From Physella acuta (Eukaryota; Mollusca; Gastropoda; Physidae): a stretch of 64,000 nucleotides of DNA. Shown here in pieces: positions 13,084 through 25,148 of the stretch (positions are counted from its first letter, which is position 1; every line of letters begins with the position of its first letter). The stretch is taken from contig NW_026732533.1 in the NCBI RefSeq assembly GCF_028476545.1, forward strand, positions 178,501-242,500. The letters are read 5' to 3'. The notes beneath the pieces were generated by a model. It searched no databases and was not told the DNA's origin. It was given only the letters and a program-made list of their open reading frames with translations. The position numbers and the translations under genes were made by a program.

Positions 13084-13993
13084 TTATTCTGCACTTGTTA
13101 ACTGAAGTGCCATTGTTCATGTGGAAAATATGAACTTAACTTGTTAATTTGATGTTGTCTATGCTTGGCTTTTTACTAAATTCAGAAACAATAAGATAAC
13201 CATCCTGTCTATTGGAAAAATATAATTTTTGTTTCTCATTTCACAATTTGCTTCACATTTTTTTTATGTGCACCATTCACAAGTTAAACCCTTAATTATA
13301 AAATACCTGGGTACAATTGTGCTGGATGAGAAAAATAGAAATATTTATATGGCTATATTTTGCAATTCCAAATTTTATTTATTGAACAAAGGAATATTAA
13401 AAATACAAAAAAAAATGATGCAAATAATGGCATGTTTTATTTTATTTTTACAAGTATTTATGAATATCACAGAGAAATATTTTTTTTTAAGTACATATAG
13501 TTTGAAAGGACATGTGAATTTTAAATTTTAAACATTTTAAATTTTGTGACTTCTATTTTCTCCTAAAATTTTCTTGATATAATGATAAAGAAAATAAAGT
13601 TGGATTAAAAATAAATGTGAAAAAAATAAATAAAAACATAGCAACAATATGCATAATTATCAACTAAATGGAGTAATGTTGACATGTATAAACAATTTTC
13701 AAAATGACATTGAACTCTTTTTTTAATTTTTATTTTGATGTTATATTTCTTACAAGCTAAAAAGGTTTTACTATTTGTTTATAAAAACAGTGATCAACAC
13801 TTCACACCACAAGGTAATTGAACCTTGAAATAATATGCTCAAATAGATAAAATGTCATCTTCAATGTCATCATCAAACTCAAAATCAAAATTACTGGACA
13901 AGAAATCTTGTCTGTTTTCATACTGGAGTTCCTCTTCTTGGTACTGGACAACACTGCGTCTGCTGTTACTATTCTCTTCACCACTGTTGTTAT
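13084..13993. other. Intergenic DNA and DNALI1 3' UTR
   Basis: AT-rich DNA with no recognisable gene. The part next to 13994 is probably the DNALI1 3' UTR; TTTATT at 13729-13734 reads as AATAAA on the minus strand and is a candidate polyadenylation signal. Confidence 0.5.
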
Positions 13994-16900
13994 TTATTTC
14001 TTCGGTGCGATGATTCCTTCTAGCTGAGTCTGTTTTTTTTAGAAGGAAGAATGTAAAATATTATGTTTAGACAATATCAAGAAATAAAAAGTTATTTTGT
14101 ATCGCAATACATTATTTTGGTTAAACCCATATGAAGAGGTTTAAATATATCTAAGATAAATTTAAAATATTATTTTTTTAATGTTGTAATGTCTACCTCT
14201 ATGTCTTATAGTGTATTCAATAATTCTAAAAGAACTCTAAATTTTATGAATATGGCTTTCTTGAGCAATAACATCAATTTTGTATTATTATGAAGGCCAT
14301 TCAAGTAGAATTTTTTGTGAATTTATTCCAAATGCTTGATCATAAATGTCAAAGCATTGATAGTTTCAAATTGAAAACAACTTCACAGCTAGATCCTATC
14401 TAAGACAACATTTCATGCAAAAAGAAAAAAATGAATATTCTAAGTGAAAAGAGCTACTAAAATGAGGTGATGGTTCTGATTCCAGTATCAGCTTGCTGGT
14501 TACCAATCAAATAAAAATGACATCCTGGTGAGGTATGAAAAGTGAGAGAGTATGTGAAGTTCAACTTGTCGCATATTATGTCATTGCTAGTAACATAACA
14601 TAAAAATCCATGCAAAAATCTAGTGAACTTTTTAAAGTGAGGCATAGAAATGTGTTGATTCCCAGATCATTTACCCATATTGGTGCTAGCCATCAGCAAA
14701 GAATCCTTGTTTTTAAATGGTTTGAACAGCAAAGATTAGAAATTTTTAGTCAGTAAAATAGCTCAATATAGTAATACAGCATAGCATACACACAGTGGAT
14801 TGTTATTTTTAGTATAGTTGTTTGCAAAAAAAATTTCATCTGTGAAAATTGCTAATAGTGTTTTTAAATTATATCCTTTACTTAATCATAATTTTATTAT
14901 TAGACCTATTGCTGCTCTGAAACGGATGCTGAAAGGTAAACATTTAGGCCAATAAAAATAAGTTTAAATTCTTAAAAAGAACATGCATGTAAGATAAGTC
15001 TATTGAAAGAGGTGATCAAGTAAAGATTCTTATTGAATTGTTGTTTTCTAGCTGTCGTATCATTCACATATCAAGAAGATTTTAAAAAACTAATTACTAT
15101 TTCTTTACTACTTTGCATTCGCTAAAGAATAAAATATATTTAAAGATAAAAGAGAATTTGAAGCAACTTCTCTGCCATAGCGTTTCATTGGATCTGAGAA
15201 ACCACAAAGGCACAAACAATGCATTTTTTTCAAATCATTTTATAGGTTACAAAAATTATTTTAGTTTTAGATAGAAAAAATAATGGTATGTGTATGGCAA
15301 AAAGTACATTTTATTTATAAAATAAAACATATTTTGATGGTAAGATTAGAAAAAAAGAATTCTACCTTAAGCTGTTGGTTTGTTCGTTTCAAAAATTGAA
15401 TTTCTTCTGTATGTTTCTTTTCCTCAACTTGTCTCTGTTCTTGTGCACGTTTCTCTATCTGCTCACACTTTGCTTTTAGTTCATTCACTTGTCTTTCCAA
15501 GTCTCGTTTCTCACTCTCTAGCTCTGAGATCTGCAATATCATTTTTTTAAAAGTCCATAAACCAGTTCAGCAATTCTGTTTTTTAACAAGGTTTACTAGC
15601 AAGATATTAGAATGTTACATTTTGAAAGGTGGAGGGGGGAGGTGGAGCATGGTGTCTACTGTGTATTAACATTTGTTGATAAAATTTAGTATCTCTTTAT
15701 TGGTGGGAGTTGTTTGTTTGTTTGTTTGTTTGTTTGAGGTCTCTAGCACTGACTGAAGCATGAGGATACAATTTACACAATGGTTTGTGAAGGAAAAGTA
15801 TCAATTTTTCATTTTAAAAAATGTATCTGCCCTTAGCAAATTTCTATTAACTGTTGGTATTTGTAGATCAGTTTAAAATATTTTCCCATTTAATATTTAA
15901 ATTTATAAAATTATCAGTGCTGGGATCATCCTCAAATATCACACTTTTTTCCATGATGTATACATCCACCATTGCCACAAACCATTAAAAAAAATCAGAC
16001 ATCATTGCAATCTTTGTTTTGAATCTGCAATTCATTTTTAAAATATCAACTGAGCTATGTCTACATTAGGTACATTAATGGATTTTTTTTTATTACAACT
16101 TACAAAAATGTTAAATTTGCTAATAAACTGCTGCACAATTTCTGTTATAAATTTTTTTTTAAAATGGCAAAGGTGTGTTGTCACAATTTCTGAATACCCC
16201 TCCCTTCGTTACAAACCACCATAAAAGTTTGAACCCCTTTTAATAAGTTGTGTTAAGAAAAAGCTGGAAATTTTTCATTATATCAGAGAGTAGTGATTAT
16301 AAAGCCAAACACATCTAAAACATGTAAGCGTACCCTCTTCTCCATGTCAGCCTTGCCCTGCTCAGCTTGCAGAGCTTTTCGCATACCAAAAGCAACACTA
16401 CTTTCATAAAGGGTTTGGTAGGCTGCTATAGTCATTCTAATTTCATCTCGAACTCTCAAAAGGAGAAGACCTCTCTCAGCACAGTTAATTGTAACTTGGC
16501 GGATGAGTTCATCTGATGAACAAATATAATATTAGAGATATTCGTTGCCAACTGAACTGGAAAAAGAGGGTTGTATGGTAAAGCAGTAAAGTACATGATT
16601 ACAATTCCCAAAGGCTAATTACAATGAATTGATTCGTCAGTAAAATGACCCCAAGCCTTTTAAGAAAGGGAATGTCACTGTTTTTAAAGGGTATAGTAAA
16701 TATGATGTTCACCAGAGCTTAAAATAAGTATTACTCTTTAAGTCAACATTCTGGTTTTTAAATAGTTTCCAGAATTTCATTCTAGTTAAGATTGTAGTAT
16801 ACATTATATTAATTAGAAATAAACCTTTAAAACTGAAAAATATGTTGTTAAAATTGATGTGCCATAAATTGTTAGGACCCCCCCCCCCCTACACCCACAC

Positions 16901-18491
16901 CTACTCAGGAATATGATGTTAATTTAGGAAGGCCCCTGTTTTAGAATCCTTAAATGAGGCATTGAAAAAGCATCTGACTGAGAGAATCTCCAATTAATCT
17001 TGCACTATTTTAATTTGACAACATAGAATAGGCCAGACCTACCAAAACACTGTGAATACAGCTCTCGCCTTACTGGACAAATCCCAGTTTCTCTAGCTTG
17101 TCTCTGCTGTAGCCTTCTATCTAGCTCCTCTTGAAGGTTTACAACATCTAATCTGGTCGCTGGAGTGCTGGACACTTGTTGTACCCACAGCTGACCACTT
17201 TCTGTCCATTCTCTAAATACAAGTTTTTTGTTTTTTAATTTTAAAATGATTTTGAAGAATTCTTCTTTTAAATTAAAAGCATCCTGTAAGCTTTTTAACA
17301 GAAGATATATTTATTAGATATATGTAAAATTCTGTAACAAAATGTTCTGTAAAAACATTAAAAGATTTTAAAATATCTGCATGGAAAAAAAATCATTAAA
17401 ATAAAATTTGATTATATTCAAGATGTTATTCAGCAATAACAATGTAACAAGTTTTTAATTTGCCTTGGTTATTTCCCATTGAATAATGATTTATACTTGC
17501 TCTATACTTCACCATACTCTTACCTACTTAATCCCTACTTTTTTAATAGTAAAATTGAAAGTATAAAAATGCTGGAAAAAAGCAGCTAAGCTAATATATA
17601 ATGAAATTAATTTTTAAACAACTCTGATAGTTACCTAGGTGGCAGGATTGAATTTAAAATTTCATCAGTCTGTTGGGCGGCTTTGGAGTCCATTGCACCT
17701 CCTTTGCTGTGTTTGGGAGGTGCTGGAACAGGCCCAGTTGCTGAGGGTGGTGTTGGGCTGGCCTTCAGAGCTTTAGCCTACAGAAAACATATTATTTGTT
17801 ATTCAGTATACTTGGATAGTTTCAAGTGATTAAATTACATTAGCAGTTATACTGTTATATGCATGTAATAGTTAAGTGTGTGTATCATGATTGTAAGTAA
17901 GTAAGCTGTACCTACTAAAATAACAAACTAGCGTAGTGTAGTGTGCAGTAGTCTAATAAAATTCTTAAGGTTGGGAGTTCAGACTTTAGATAATAGTATA
18001 ATAATAGGAGCAGGACTAATGAATCACTAATGGCTGTGTAATTGTTACATAAATACATGAAGTATTTAGCAAATAATGTATACTGCATAAGGTTCTACTT
18101 TTGTTTTTACTTCAAAATCATTGAGTTGTGAATACTGCAGTCTACACTCTACAGCCTACAGATTTTCAGAAGTGTTGTTGTAGCCTACTTACTTATATCT
18201 ATACAATAATATAATATATATAAATACAATACTTTAAACTTAGTTGGATGTATAATTATAATAGTTAATACTTTAATACAACTTAATACGAATAGTGGTA
18301 GATTCTAGATTTCTAGAACTGTTACTAACAGTGTTAGTGTTAACTAGTCACTAGACTGACTAGAGTTGACTATAGACTGTTAGACTTTCAATTCGAAATC
18401 TTATTCTTACCCTTGGTGTTTTTTTGTCAGTATTTCTGCTGACCAATACTGGATTGTCATATTTCACGAGAGATGCGTTCGGTGGAATCAT
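13994..18491 (-). CDS. DNALI1: Axonemal dynein light intermediate polypeptide 1
   Basis: Six exons on the minus strand: 18491-18411, 17777-17635, 17212-17043, 16512-16334, 15530-15366, 14029-13994. They total 774 bp, 257 residues, close to the human length. The start MIPPNASLVKYDNPVLVSRN and the end QLEGIIAPKK are family hallmarks. Between them are the blocks ILNSILPPREW, LDVVNLQEELDRRLQQRQ, ETGICPVRRELYSQCFDELI and AERGLLLLRVRDEIRMTI, then a C-terminal coiled coil (SEKRDLERQVNELKAKCEQI). The family (Chlamydomonas p28) is a light chain of single-headed inner-arm dyneins in motile cilia and flagella, where it binds dynein heavy chain and actin. It is divergently transcribed from EMC2, with an X-box in the shared promoter. 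No disruption is seen. Confidence 0.97.
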
Positions 18492-18805
18492 TTTTGTTTA
18501 TTTGTTGAATTTTTCGCTCACACTAAAAACAAAGCAGCTGTCGTTGCTCTACTATCTACACAAGATCCACATTCGTTGCTAGGCAATTCCAAACATACAA
18601 ATGTACAACTGGCTTTTCAATAATTACAGTTCAAATATTTATAATAATTCACATGCATATCGACGATTTTTATATTTTGATTTTTAAATACTTATAATTA
18701 TAATGTCAAAGCACTAATCATTGATTACAAAATTGAAAATATATTTAAGCACTTTATTTATTTTATGACATTCATTATAATTTGATTAAGTATTTTATTT
18801 TCAAA
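18492..18805. promoter_or_regulatory. Bidirectional DNALI1/EMC2 promoter
   Basis: The two start codons are separated by 314 bp of non-coding DNA and face away from each other, so both promoters and 5' UTRs must lie here, unless an upstream untranslated exon exists. A near-perfect X-box lies on the DNALI1 side. The arrangement is inferred from the gene starts; no TATA box is obvious. Confidence 0.7.
18575..18587. promoter_or_regulatory. RFX X-box, GTTGCTAGGCAAT
   Basis: Two inverted half-sites, GTTGCT and GGCAAT, are separated by a single A. This matches the RFX consensus (GTNRCC, short spacer, RGYAAC) with few mismatches. It lies 84 bp from the DNALI1 ATG. RFX factors with FOXJ1 drive motile-cilium genes such as axonemal dyneins, which fits DNALI1. 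Confidence 0.7.
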
Positions 18806-21800
18806 ATGGCGCAGCAGATGTCTGTCGAAGGTAACGATCTATAACAAAATAAATATCCTCTACATTACCATAGTCGCTTCTTTATAATAAATTAACCTTT
18901 GACTTTATAATTTATACAAGAAAAAATAATTGTATTTAGAAAATAAGTATATACGGTGATAGAACTAAAGTTACTAACCGAAATATAACTCCTACCTGTT
19001 ATCGATAACTGCTGATTCAACTTACTACGATTTACAACTTAGAATGATCTAGCAAACCAACTTAATTCTATTAGCATAAATTTAAAAAAATTAATTGGAA
19101 GCTAAGAATTCTGAAGAGATTTTAACAAGAACGAAAATATTTGTATGAACTAGATCTAGATTTGGCAAACGGAATCTAGATAGCTAGAATAGATACTTCT
19201 ATGAATCTATGAGTTTCAGAGTACAGACGGGGTGGGGATAAAATGCAAAACACGAAAAGCAAAAATAGTAAGGCGAGTAAAGGCTACTATACTAACTATA
19301 GAAGGGAATGGCAAGGAGAAAATTCTGAAAATGAGTGACATAGCCAGTGGAATAATTAATAGGCTTAAATAGCCTGACAAAATTTGCAAGATATTTTTGG
19401 TTATATGTTTTTGGGTTATGCTTGTTAATGTTATTGGAATATTTGTGAGATAAGGTATTTTTTTTTAGTGTTTCTTCTTTTTTAGAGTGCTCAAGGGAGG
19501 GAAAGGGGGGGGGCAACACAACAACTGCTCTTGTTCTTTTTTCAATGAGAGAAAAAGTGCAGCACAATCTAATTGCAATCCTAGTTTAACTAAGTGCTTA
19601 ATAAGTAAATATGCCTAGTAATGTCAGGCCCAACCCTCTGCTTTAAGGACATTCCATTGTTGCATCATCATCAGTCACTTGTATAACACATACTCTAGAG
19701 AACTTGGGTAAGGGATAGGGCTAGCAGAGTGATTAGCTAGCAAGTTAAAGTAGTTTTAACAACCTGTATGCCAACACCCATTTTTTAAGATTTATTAGAT
19801 TAGTTCTCTAATTCATTCAGTGTATTAGTGATATGCCTTCAGTACAGGTATTTTCTACTTTTTTCAAGCATTTATTTAACTTGCGTCCTCTGTCTGTCAT
19901 TCTACATCAAAACGCTCGAGCGAAATTTCAGGCACTTCAAACTGACAGATTCGGTTCAAAGTTGTCACTTTGGTCAAGACATAAAGACAATGCTATCTGA
20001 CATTAAATTTGACTTAATTGGATGGCTAATTAATTTTTTATGAATTAATAGTCACATTAGTAGTAAAGGTATCCAATAGATCAGGGGTCTCCAAACTACG
20101 GCCCGCGGGCCAGATGCGGCCCGCGAGGTCCTATCATCCGGCCCGCGGAGATCTTTTTGTCCACGGAAAAAACGTTTGTTGGTGATGGCTGAGGAACTTT
20201 GCCCAGAAAAATCAAAGACAAGCCTGGAAGAAACTGGCCCCCCGAACTGAAATTTGATAGTTAATGCGGCCCTCGGACTGAAAAGTTTGGAGACCCCTGC
20301 AATAGATAATAAAGTGACTCACGCTTGTCTTTATAGTTATTTATAGTAGGCTTTTTATTAATACGTTTTTTATGAATTTTTTTTTCTACCTTGGCCTTAC
20401 GGAGTTACTTTATTAATATTCATAAAAGTTATAAATTAGCAATGTGCCGGCAAGGTTGAGTCGTCAAAGCTTATGGTTGCTAAACAAAAAAGTCCTGAGT
20501 TAGAACCCTTGGGCAGATGAGGCTCGATCGCTGTGGAAAGCAACTCTTTATAGGAGAGACAACTCCAAAATCAAACAACTGCTGCCTTGTAGTTTGTTCT
20601 TGGTTGGACAAATGCTATGGAAGCAAATCTGAAATGAAAAGCATGCTGAAATCAGAATCAACAGCCTAAATGGTGCATAATAAGTTGACATGTACACTTA
20701 ATTGTGTTGGGGGGAATCCCTTGCAACACTAAAATTAAGAACAATTGGCATTTTGTTATCCAGCAGAACAGAATTTACATTTGACCGGAAGAGTGCAAGC
20801 TCCGCTTATTGGTTTTGATTTGAGTTTTATCAGGTCATGACTTTGATGAATGAACACACTACTAGCCTTGCTAGATATCATGATTATTTCAATGCATGAT
20901 AATTATTAATTTATTTATTATATTCATCTTAAACATGGTTTAGACAAATTTTTTGTTTGTTTACAGAAGCACGAACAATTTTAAAGAAGTTCAGAGATGA
21001 ACAAACTAGAGATTCTGATCTGGTTGTAAACATCTGGGATACAGTCATAATGGATTCATGTGCAAAACTTGGAGATGAGGGTAAAAAAATTTTTTTACAT
21101 TTAATGTGACAAGTAACACAATAAATTTAACTGGAACTGCATATTTTTATTTTACAAACGTTTATGTTTAGTAATTCTGTTCTCATTGAATGGTTAATCT
21201 TGTTTTAGTCTGGTTGGTGTATGAGCAAGTTTGTGCAGCGTCTCTTGACTGTCAGCGTTATGACATTGCTGAGGTAATACTTCACCACTGGGAATCTATT
21301 CTTAGATCAACGTAGATCATTTTTTTATTACATGGGTTTTAATGGGCTCATATAGTAATTTATCTACTTCTTCAAAATAACAAAATATTTTATTAAGTAA
21401 AATAATTTGTGTATAATCTATTCCACAAGTTGTCAGAGATTGTGTTGTAATTTTCATGCTTTGTTAGCTATTATAATACACCATGATGATAAATAGTGTA
21501 GGTTCTTGTATTAATTAATCTATAAGAATTAAGAAATCAACAAAATACAATTGTAAAACTGTATTTTTCAGCAATGTATACAACAACTGAATGAAAAATT
21601 TCCAAATAGCATCAGAGTAGCAAGGTTACAGGGAATGCTTCATGAAGCTAGAGAGGAGTAGGTTGTCTCATCTTGATACCTTGCTTTTTAAAAAAAAAAA
21701 ATTTAAAATCATATGTAGGGCTACAACTACAAATAGCAACTTATGTAGTATGTGAAGAAGTTAAATTTACTTTGGGTTGTACTTTCATCCATCAATATAT

Positions 21801-23232
21801 TCTATTTTTTAGGTACTCAGAAGCAGAGGACGAGTATAAAAGTATTCTTGAGAAAGATGAAACTAATATGGTAAATATAATACTAGTTAAAACAGGTTAT
21901 GTTTGCTTGAGTTTAGCTTCTGTAGTTGAATGTAATTGCATGTATTGTAATAATATTATTTGCTTTTTTAGTATGCAAGAAAAAGACAAGTTGCTATTTT
22001 GAAAGCAAGACAAAAGATTTCAGAAGCTATTCAAAAGTTGAATGAATATTTGAAAAGGTATCTGTCCAATAGAAAAAAAATGTTTAAAAGTGTAGTGGCT
22101 TGAATGAATTTTTGACATTACCAGGCCCTAGTACAAGAGACAATGAGCCTTGTCTAAAATATCAGGGTGAACTTCGTATTTATTTAGTCAACAATTTTTT
22201 TTCTTCCAAATATTCACATATTAAACTGTCATTTATTTTGGTATAAGTATCAATTTAAAATTTAATTTACATGACTTTTTATTTTGAGTTAAGGTGGAGG
22301 GTTATTCAGTAAGTCACCTACGAGTTAATTGAAATACTCTTTTTTTTTTTTAAAGTTTTATGACAGACTATGAAGCATGGAATGAGCTGTGTGATTTGTA
22401 TCTCTCACAACATGATTACAATAATGCAGCTTTTTGTCTTGAGGAATTGATAATGTCCAACCCTCACAATCATCTTTTTCATCAGAAGTATGCAGAGGTA
22501 GAGTGAAAATACATCTTATCACACTAAACAGAATTAACCATTAAATGAAATTAGAGTATTTTATCAAACCTTCCGCTACCCAAGCTGTTACTTGAATTAC
22601 TGACCACATGCATAATTTTTGTTGTTGAAGATTCGCTACACACAAGGTGGCAATGAAAACATGGAACTTGCCAGGACATACTTTTCTCAAGCTGTTAAAT
22701 TAAACCCGAATAATCTCAGGGCCTTGAATGGCCTTCTTTTGGTAAGTTGATTCATAAATCTTAAACTTCTATAAGCCTGTACTTCTTCTAATTAGCTATA
22801 AATTTTATTACCAAAATGTTCAAATTGATATGGGATCTAGATGATTTTTATTGAACTTGTGCTGTTATTTTAGTCTGCCTCATATCTGGCTGTCAGCTCG
22901 GGTAAAGGAGCAAAAGACAAACAAGTGAATTTAAAGTATGCCACATGGGCCAAAGAACAAATCCAAACCAAATATGAGGTGAAATTGACATTGAAAATTT
23001 TCTTTTTATCAAAGCTCTATTTTAAAAGGCTACAATTAATTAAATTTAAAGTAGGCATATATCTATTTAATGTTAATTTATTTTGTAAAGATTTAAAACT
23101 AGCTGCTTATATTACACTGCAAAAATTAAATGATCTATCTATCTGCAGAAACAGCAAGCAGAGTCCCAATTTAAAGAAACCAAAGTCACAGACTGTATGG
23201 AGAAACTTTTAGAATCATTACAATCCAACTGA
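18806..23232 (+). CDS. EMC2: ER membrane protein complex subunit 2 (TTC35)
   Basis: Ten exons: 18806-18830, 20967-21080, 21209-21273, 21572-21657, 21813-21870, 21972-22057, 22356-22497, 22631-22741, 22874-22978, 23149-23232. They total 876 bp, 291 residues. The protein is alpha-helical with TPR repeats. Family blocks include [61 protein letters not shown] and [14 protein letters not shown]2 is the cytosolic scaffold of the EMC, which inserts tail-anchored and multipass membrane proteins into the ER. The exon 4/5 junction uses GTAGGT at 21658, which keeps the frame ([10 protein letters not shown]). Intron 1 is 2.1 kb and has taken in a hAT MITE and a SINE. AATAAA at 23351 is a likely polyadenylation signal. 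Confidence 0.97.
20082..20299 (+). mobile_element. Non-autonomous hAT MITE (218 bp) in EMC2 intron 1
   Basis: Terminal inverted repeats CAGGGGTCTCCAAACT and AGTTTGGAGACCCCTG flank it. An 8-bp target-site duplication, CAATAGAT, is perfect on both sides (20074-20081 and 20300-20307). GCGGCCCGC-rich subterminal sequence follows the left end. It has no coding capacity. Its ends match the longer hAT copy at 32300, so it looks like an internally deleted derivative. Confidence 0.95.
20446..20719 (+). mobile_element. tRNA-derived SINE, family A
   Basis: It has the same block order as the copy at 27589: GAGTCGTCAAAGCTTATGGT, a B-box region GAGTTAGAACCC, GGGCAGATGAGGCTCG, GAGAGACAACTCCAAAATCA, CTGCCTTGTAGTTTGTTCTT, and a tail with TAATTGTGTTGG. 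It is more diverged than the 27589 copy. It is in EMC2 intron 1. Confidence 0.8.
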
Positions 23233-25148
23233 TCATATTAGATTGACAAGCTGAAAGTGCAATGATAGTTGTGAATGGAGTCATGAGTCTGCAATAATTT
23301 TGCATTTTTTCCTGTGATTTATTTAAACAGATTAGAAGGTATCTAAAACAAATAAAGGATTTCCAGTTGACAAGTGCAGTGGTAATACAGGTGCAGGATT
23401 TTATTGAATCTAAAAAAATAAATTGGTACTGAACTAACTGCCTACTGACACACGTCATTGCATTTACTTCTGTGCAGTTTGTGTTCTAAGAAGTCCGCTT
23501 TATCGGTAGGGTTAATGGGAACGTACATTTCATTGCAATTTTATTTCATAGCATTAAATTATCTGTATATTTTTTTTAGAATGTTCTAAAAGTCAGTCAT
23601 TATGAACTACCTTATTACATTTTTCTTAAACTTAAGGTAAAACAACCTTCACACAAAACCGCCTGCACATTTTTCCTGTCCATTTCATTGTTTTAAGTGT
23701 AAAATATCTGTACCCCTATCGATAAACAGAAATTGTTTTTGTATAAGTTTAGAGCCCTGCTCAGGGTTTTGAAAGAAGCAGAATGAAACCATGTATATAT
23801 TTTACACACAATTAAAAAGAAACCAATGTTCTTCTATTCTGTTTTTTACTTCAGTTAATAGTGGCCCAGAGTGGGAAATTAAAGCACACAAATGGACATA
23901 AGGTGAATTAAAACAGACCTGCAGATGGGGTCAGTTAAACAAGGAGTAAAGAGTAATTGTTCAGTGAAAACTGTTAAACAGCTATTTTAACATGTGTAAA
24001 TTTTTTATTGGCAACAAATGTAACAAAATATAACAATCACTTCATTACTAGAACATTATTTGGTACACCATAAATCCTGCATCAATTAACTTACTATGTT
24101 TAAATTTAAACATGCAAATTAAAAAAAAAAAAAACAGACCTAATATCAGACCCATTTGAAAGAGTTAAATCCTTATATCAGGAAATAACCAAAATTTAAA
24201 CAATGTGGTCTTTGCACTTGAGATTAAAATGCCAAATTGACAACACTAAGCTATGATAAACAACCTTTCAGAGTTCAAATTTGTATAATGCATGGAATCA
24301 GTTTTTAACACAAAACTATCAGTTTGTACTTTCTTGAGCACTTTTATAATAAATATAATATAAGAACATTTTTAAATACAAAAATTATGTGTGTATTCCA
24401 TGAGCTGTTACATTAAATTGGGCTAAAAAATTACAGTATCTACACATTTATGTAAAAACTTCGTTGATCAAATCTAAACAAATATTTAAATTACAATGCT
24501 AAAAATACATAGAAAAATAATCAGTTCATTTAAATCAAGAACTAATCTGCATAATAGATCAAACAATTATCCAACATTAAACAAGATATCTCAAGTGCAA
24601 TTTTTAAGGCACAACAGTTTATACATTTAGTAACATTAACACAAAAAAATTGCACAGAACAAAAATGATGGTGGTTGGATTTGTGCATAAAATGCCTGCT
24701 AGCATAAGAAGCCTTTTAATTCCTGAGGAAATCTACAGGTGAGCACATCTTTTAATGTGATCTTGGTAGTATAATGAAGGGACAGAATTTTCAACTTTCA
24801 AGTGACTAGACATAAACTTTCATAGAAAAACTAAAGAGTAATCAAAGCTGACACAATGGTATAGATTAGAAGAGACAACCAGCTCATGTGCATACCAAAA
24901 AAAAATACACTTGGATAAAAAGTTCAACAAGAAAAAGAAAACAAACCAGTACTTCACAAAAATGAAACTTCATTCTAAAACAAAATAATCATTAAAATAG
25001 TTATATAATTAAAAATGATCGAATAAAATTATCTTTAAAAGTTGAATAATTATATTTTAAAAAATCAATAAATAATTCAACAGGGGTTTGAATGAATGGC
25101 CTAGAATCAGATGATGGATGAATCTGCAATAAATGGCTGGTGTGGACA
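23233..25148. other. Convergent 3' UTRs of EMC2 and UBTF
   Basis: AT-rich DNA with no open coding stretch. EMC2 probably ends near its AATAAA at 23351. TTTATT near 24004 reads as AATAAA on the minus strand and may end the UBTF-like transcript, giving it a 3' UTR of about 1.1 kb. Confidence 0.5.

Noticed and set aside
9338-13094. Many overlapping minus-strand frames up to 230 codons (VLVSVYANY / CQLCASVSL repeats)
   Set aside because: They are translations of the 27-bp satellite, open because the unit is a multiple of three; frames switch at 25-, 29- and 16-bp variants.
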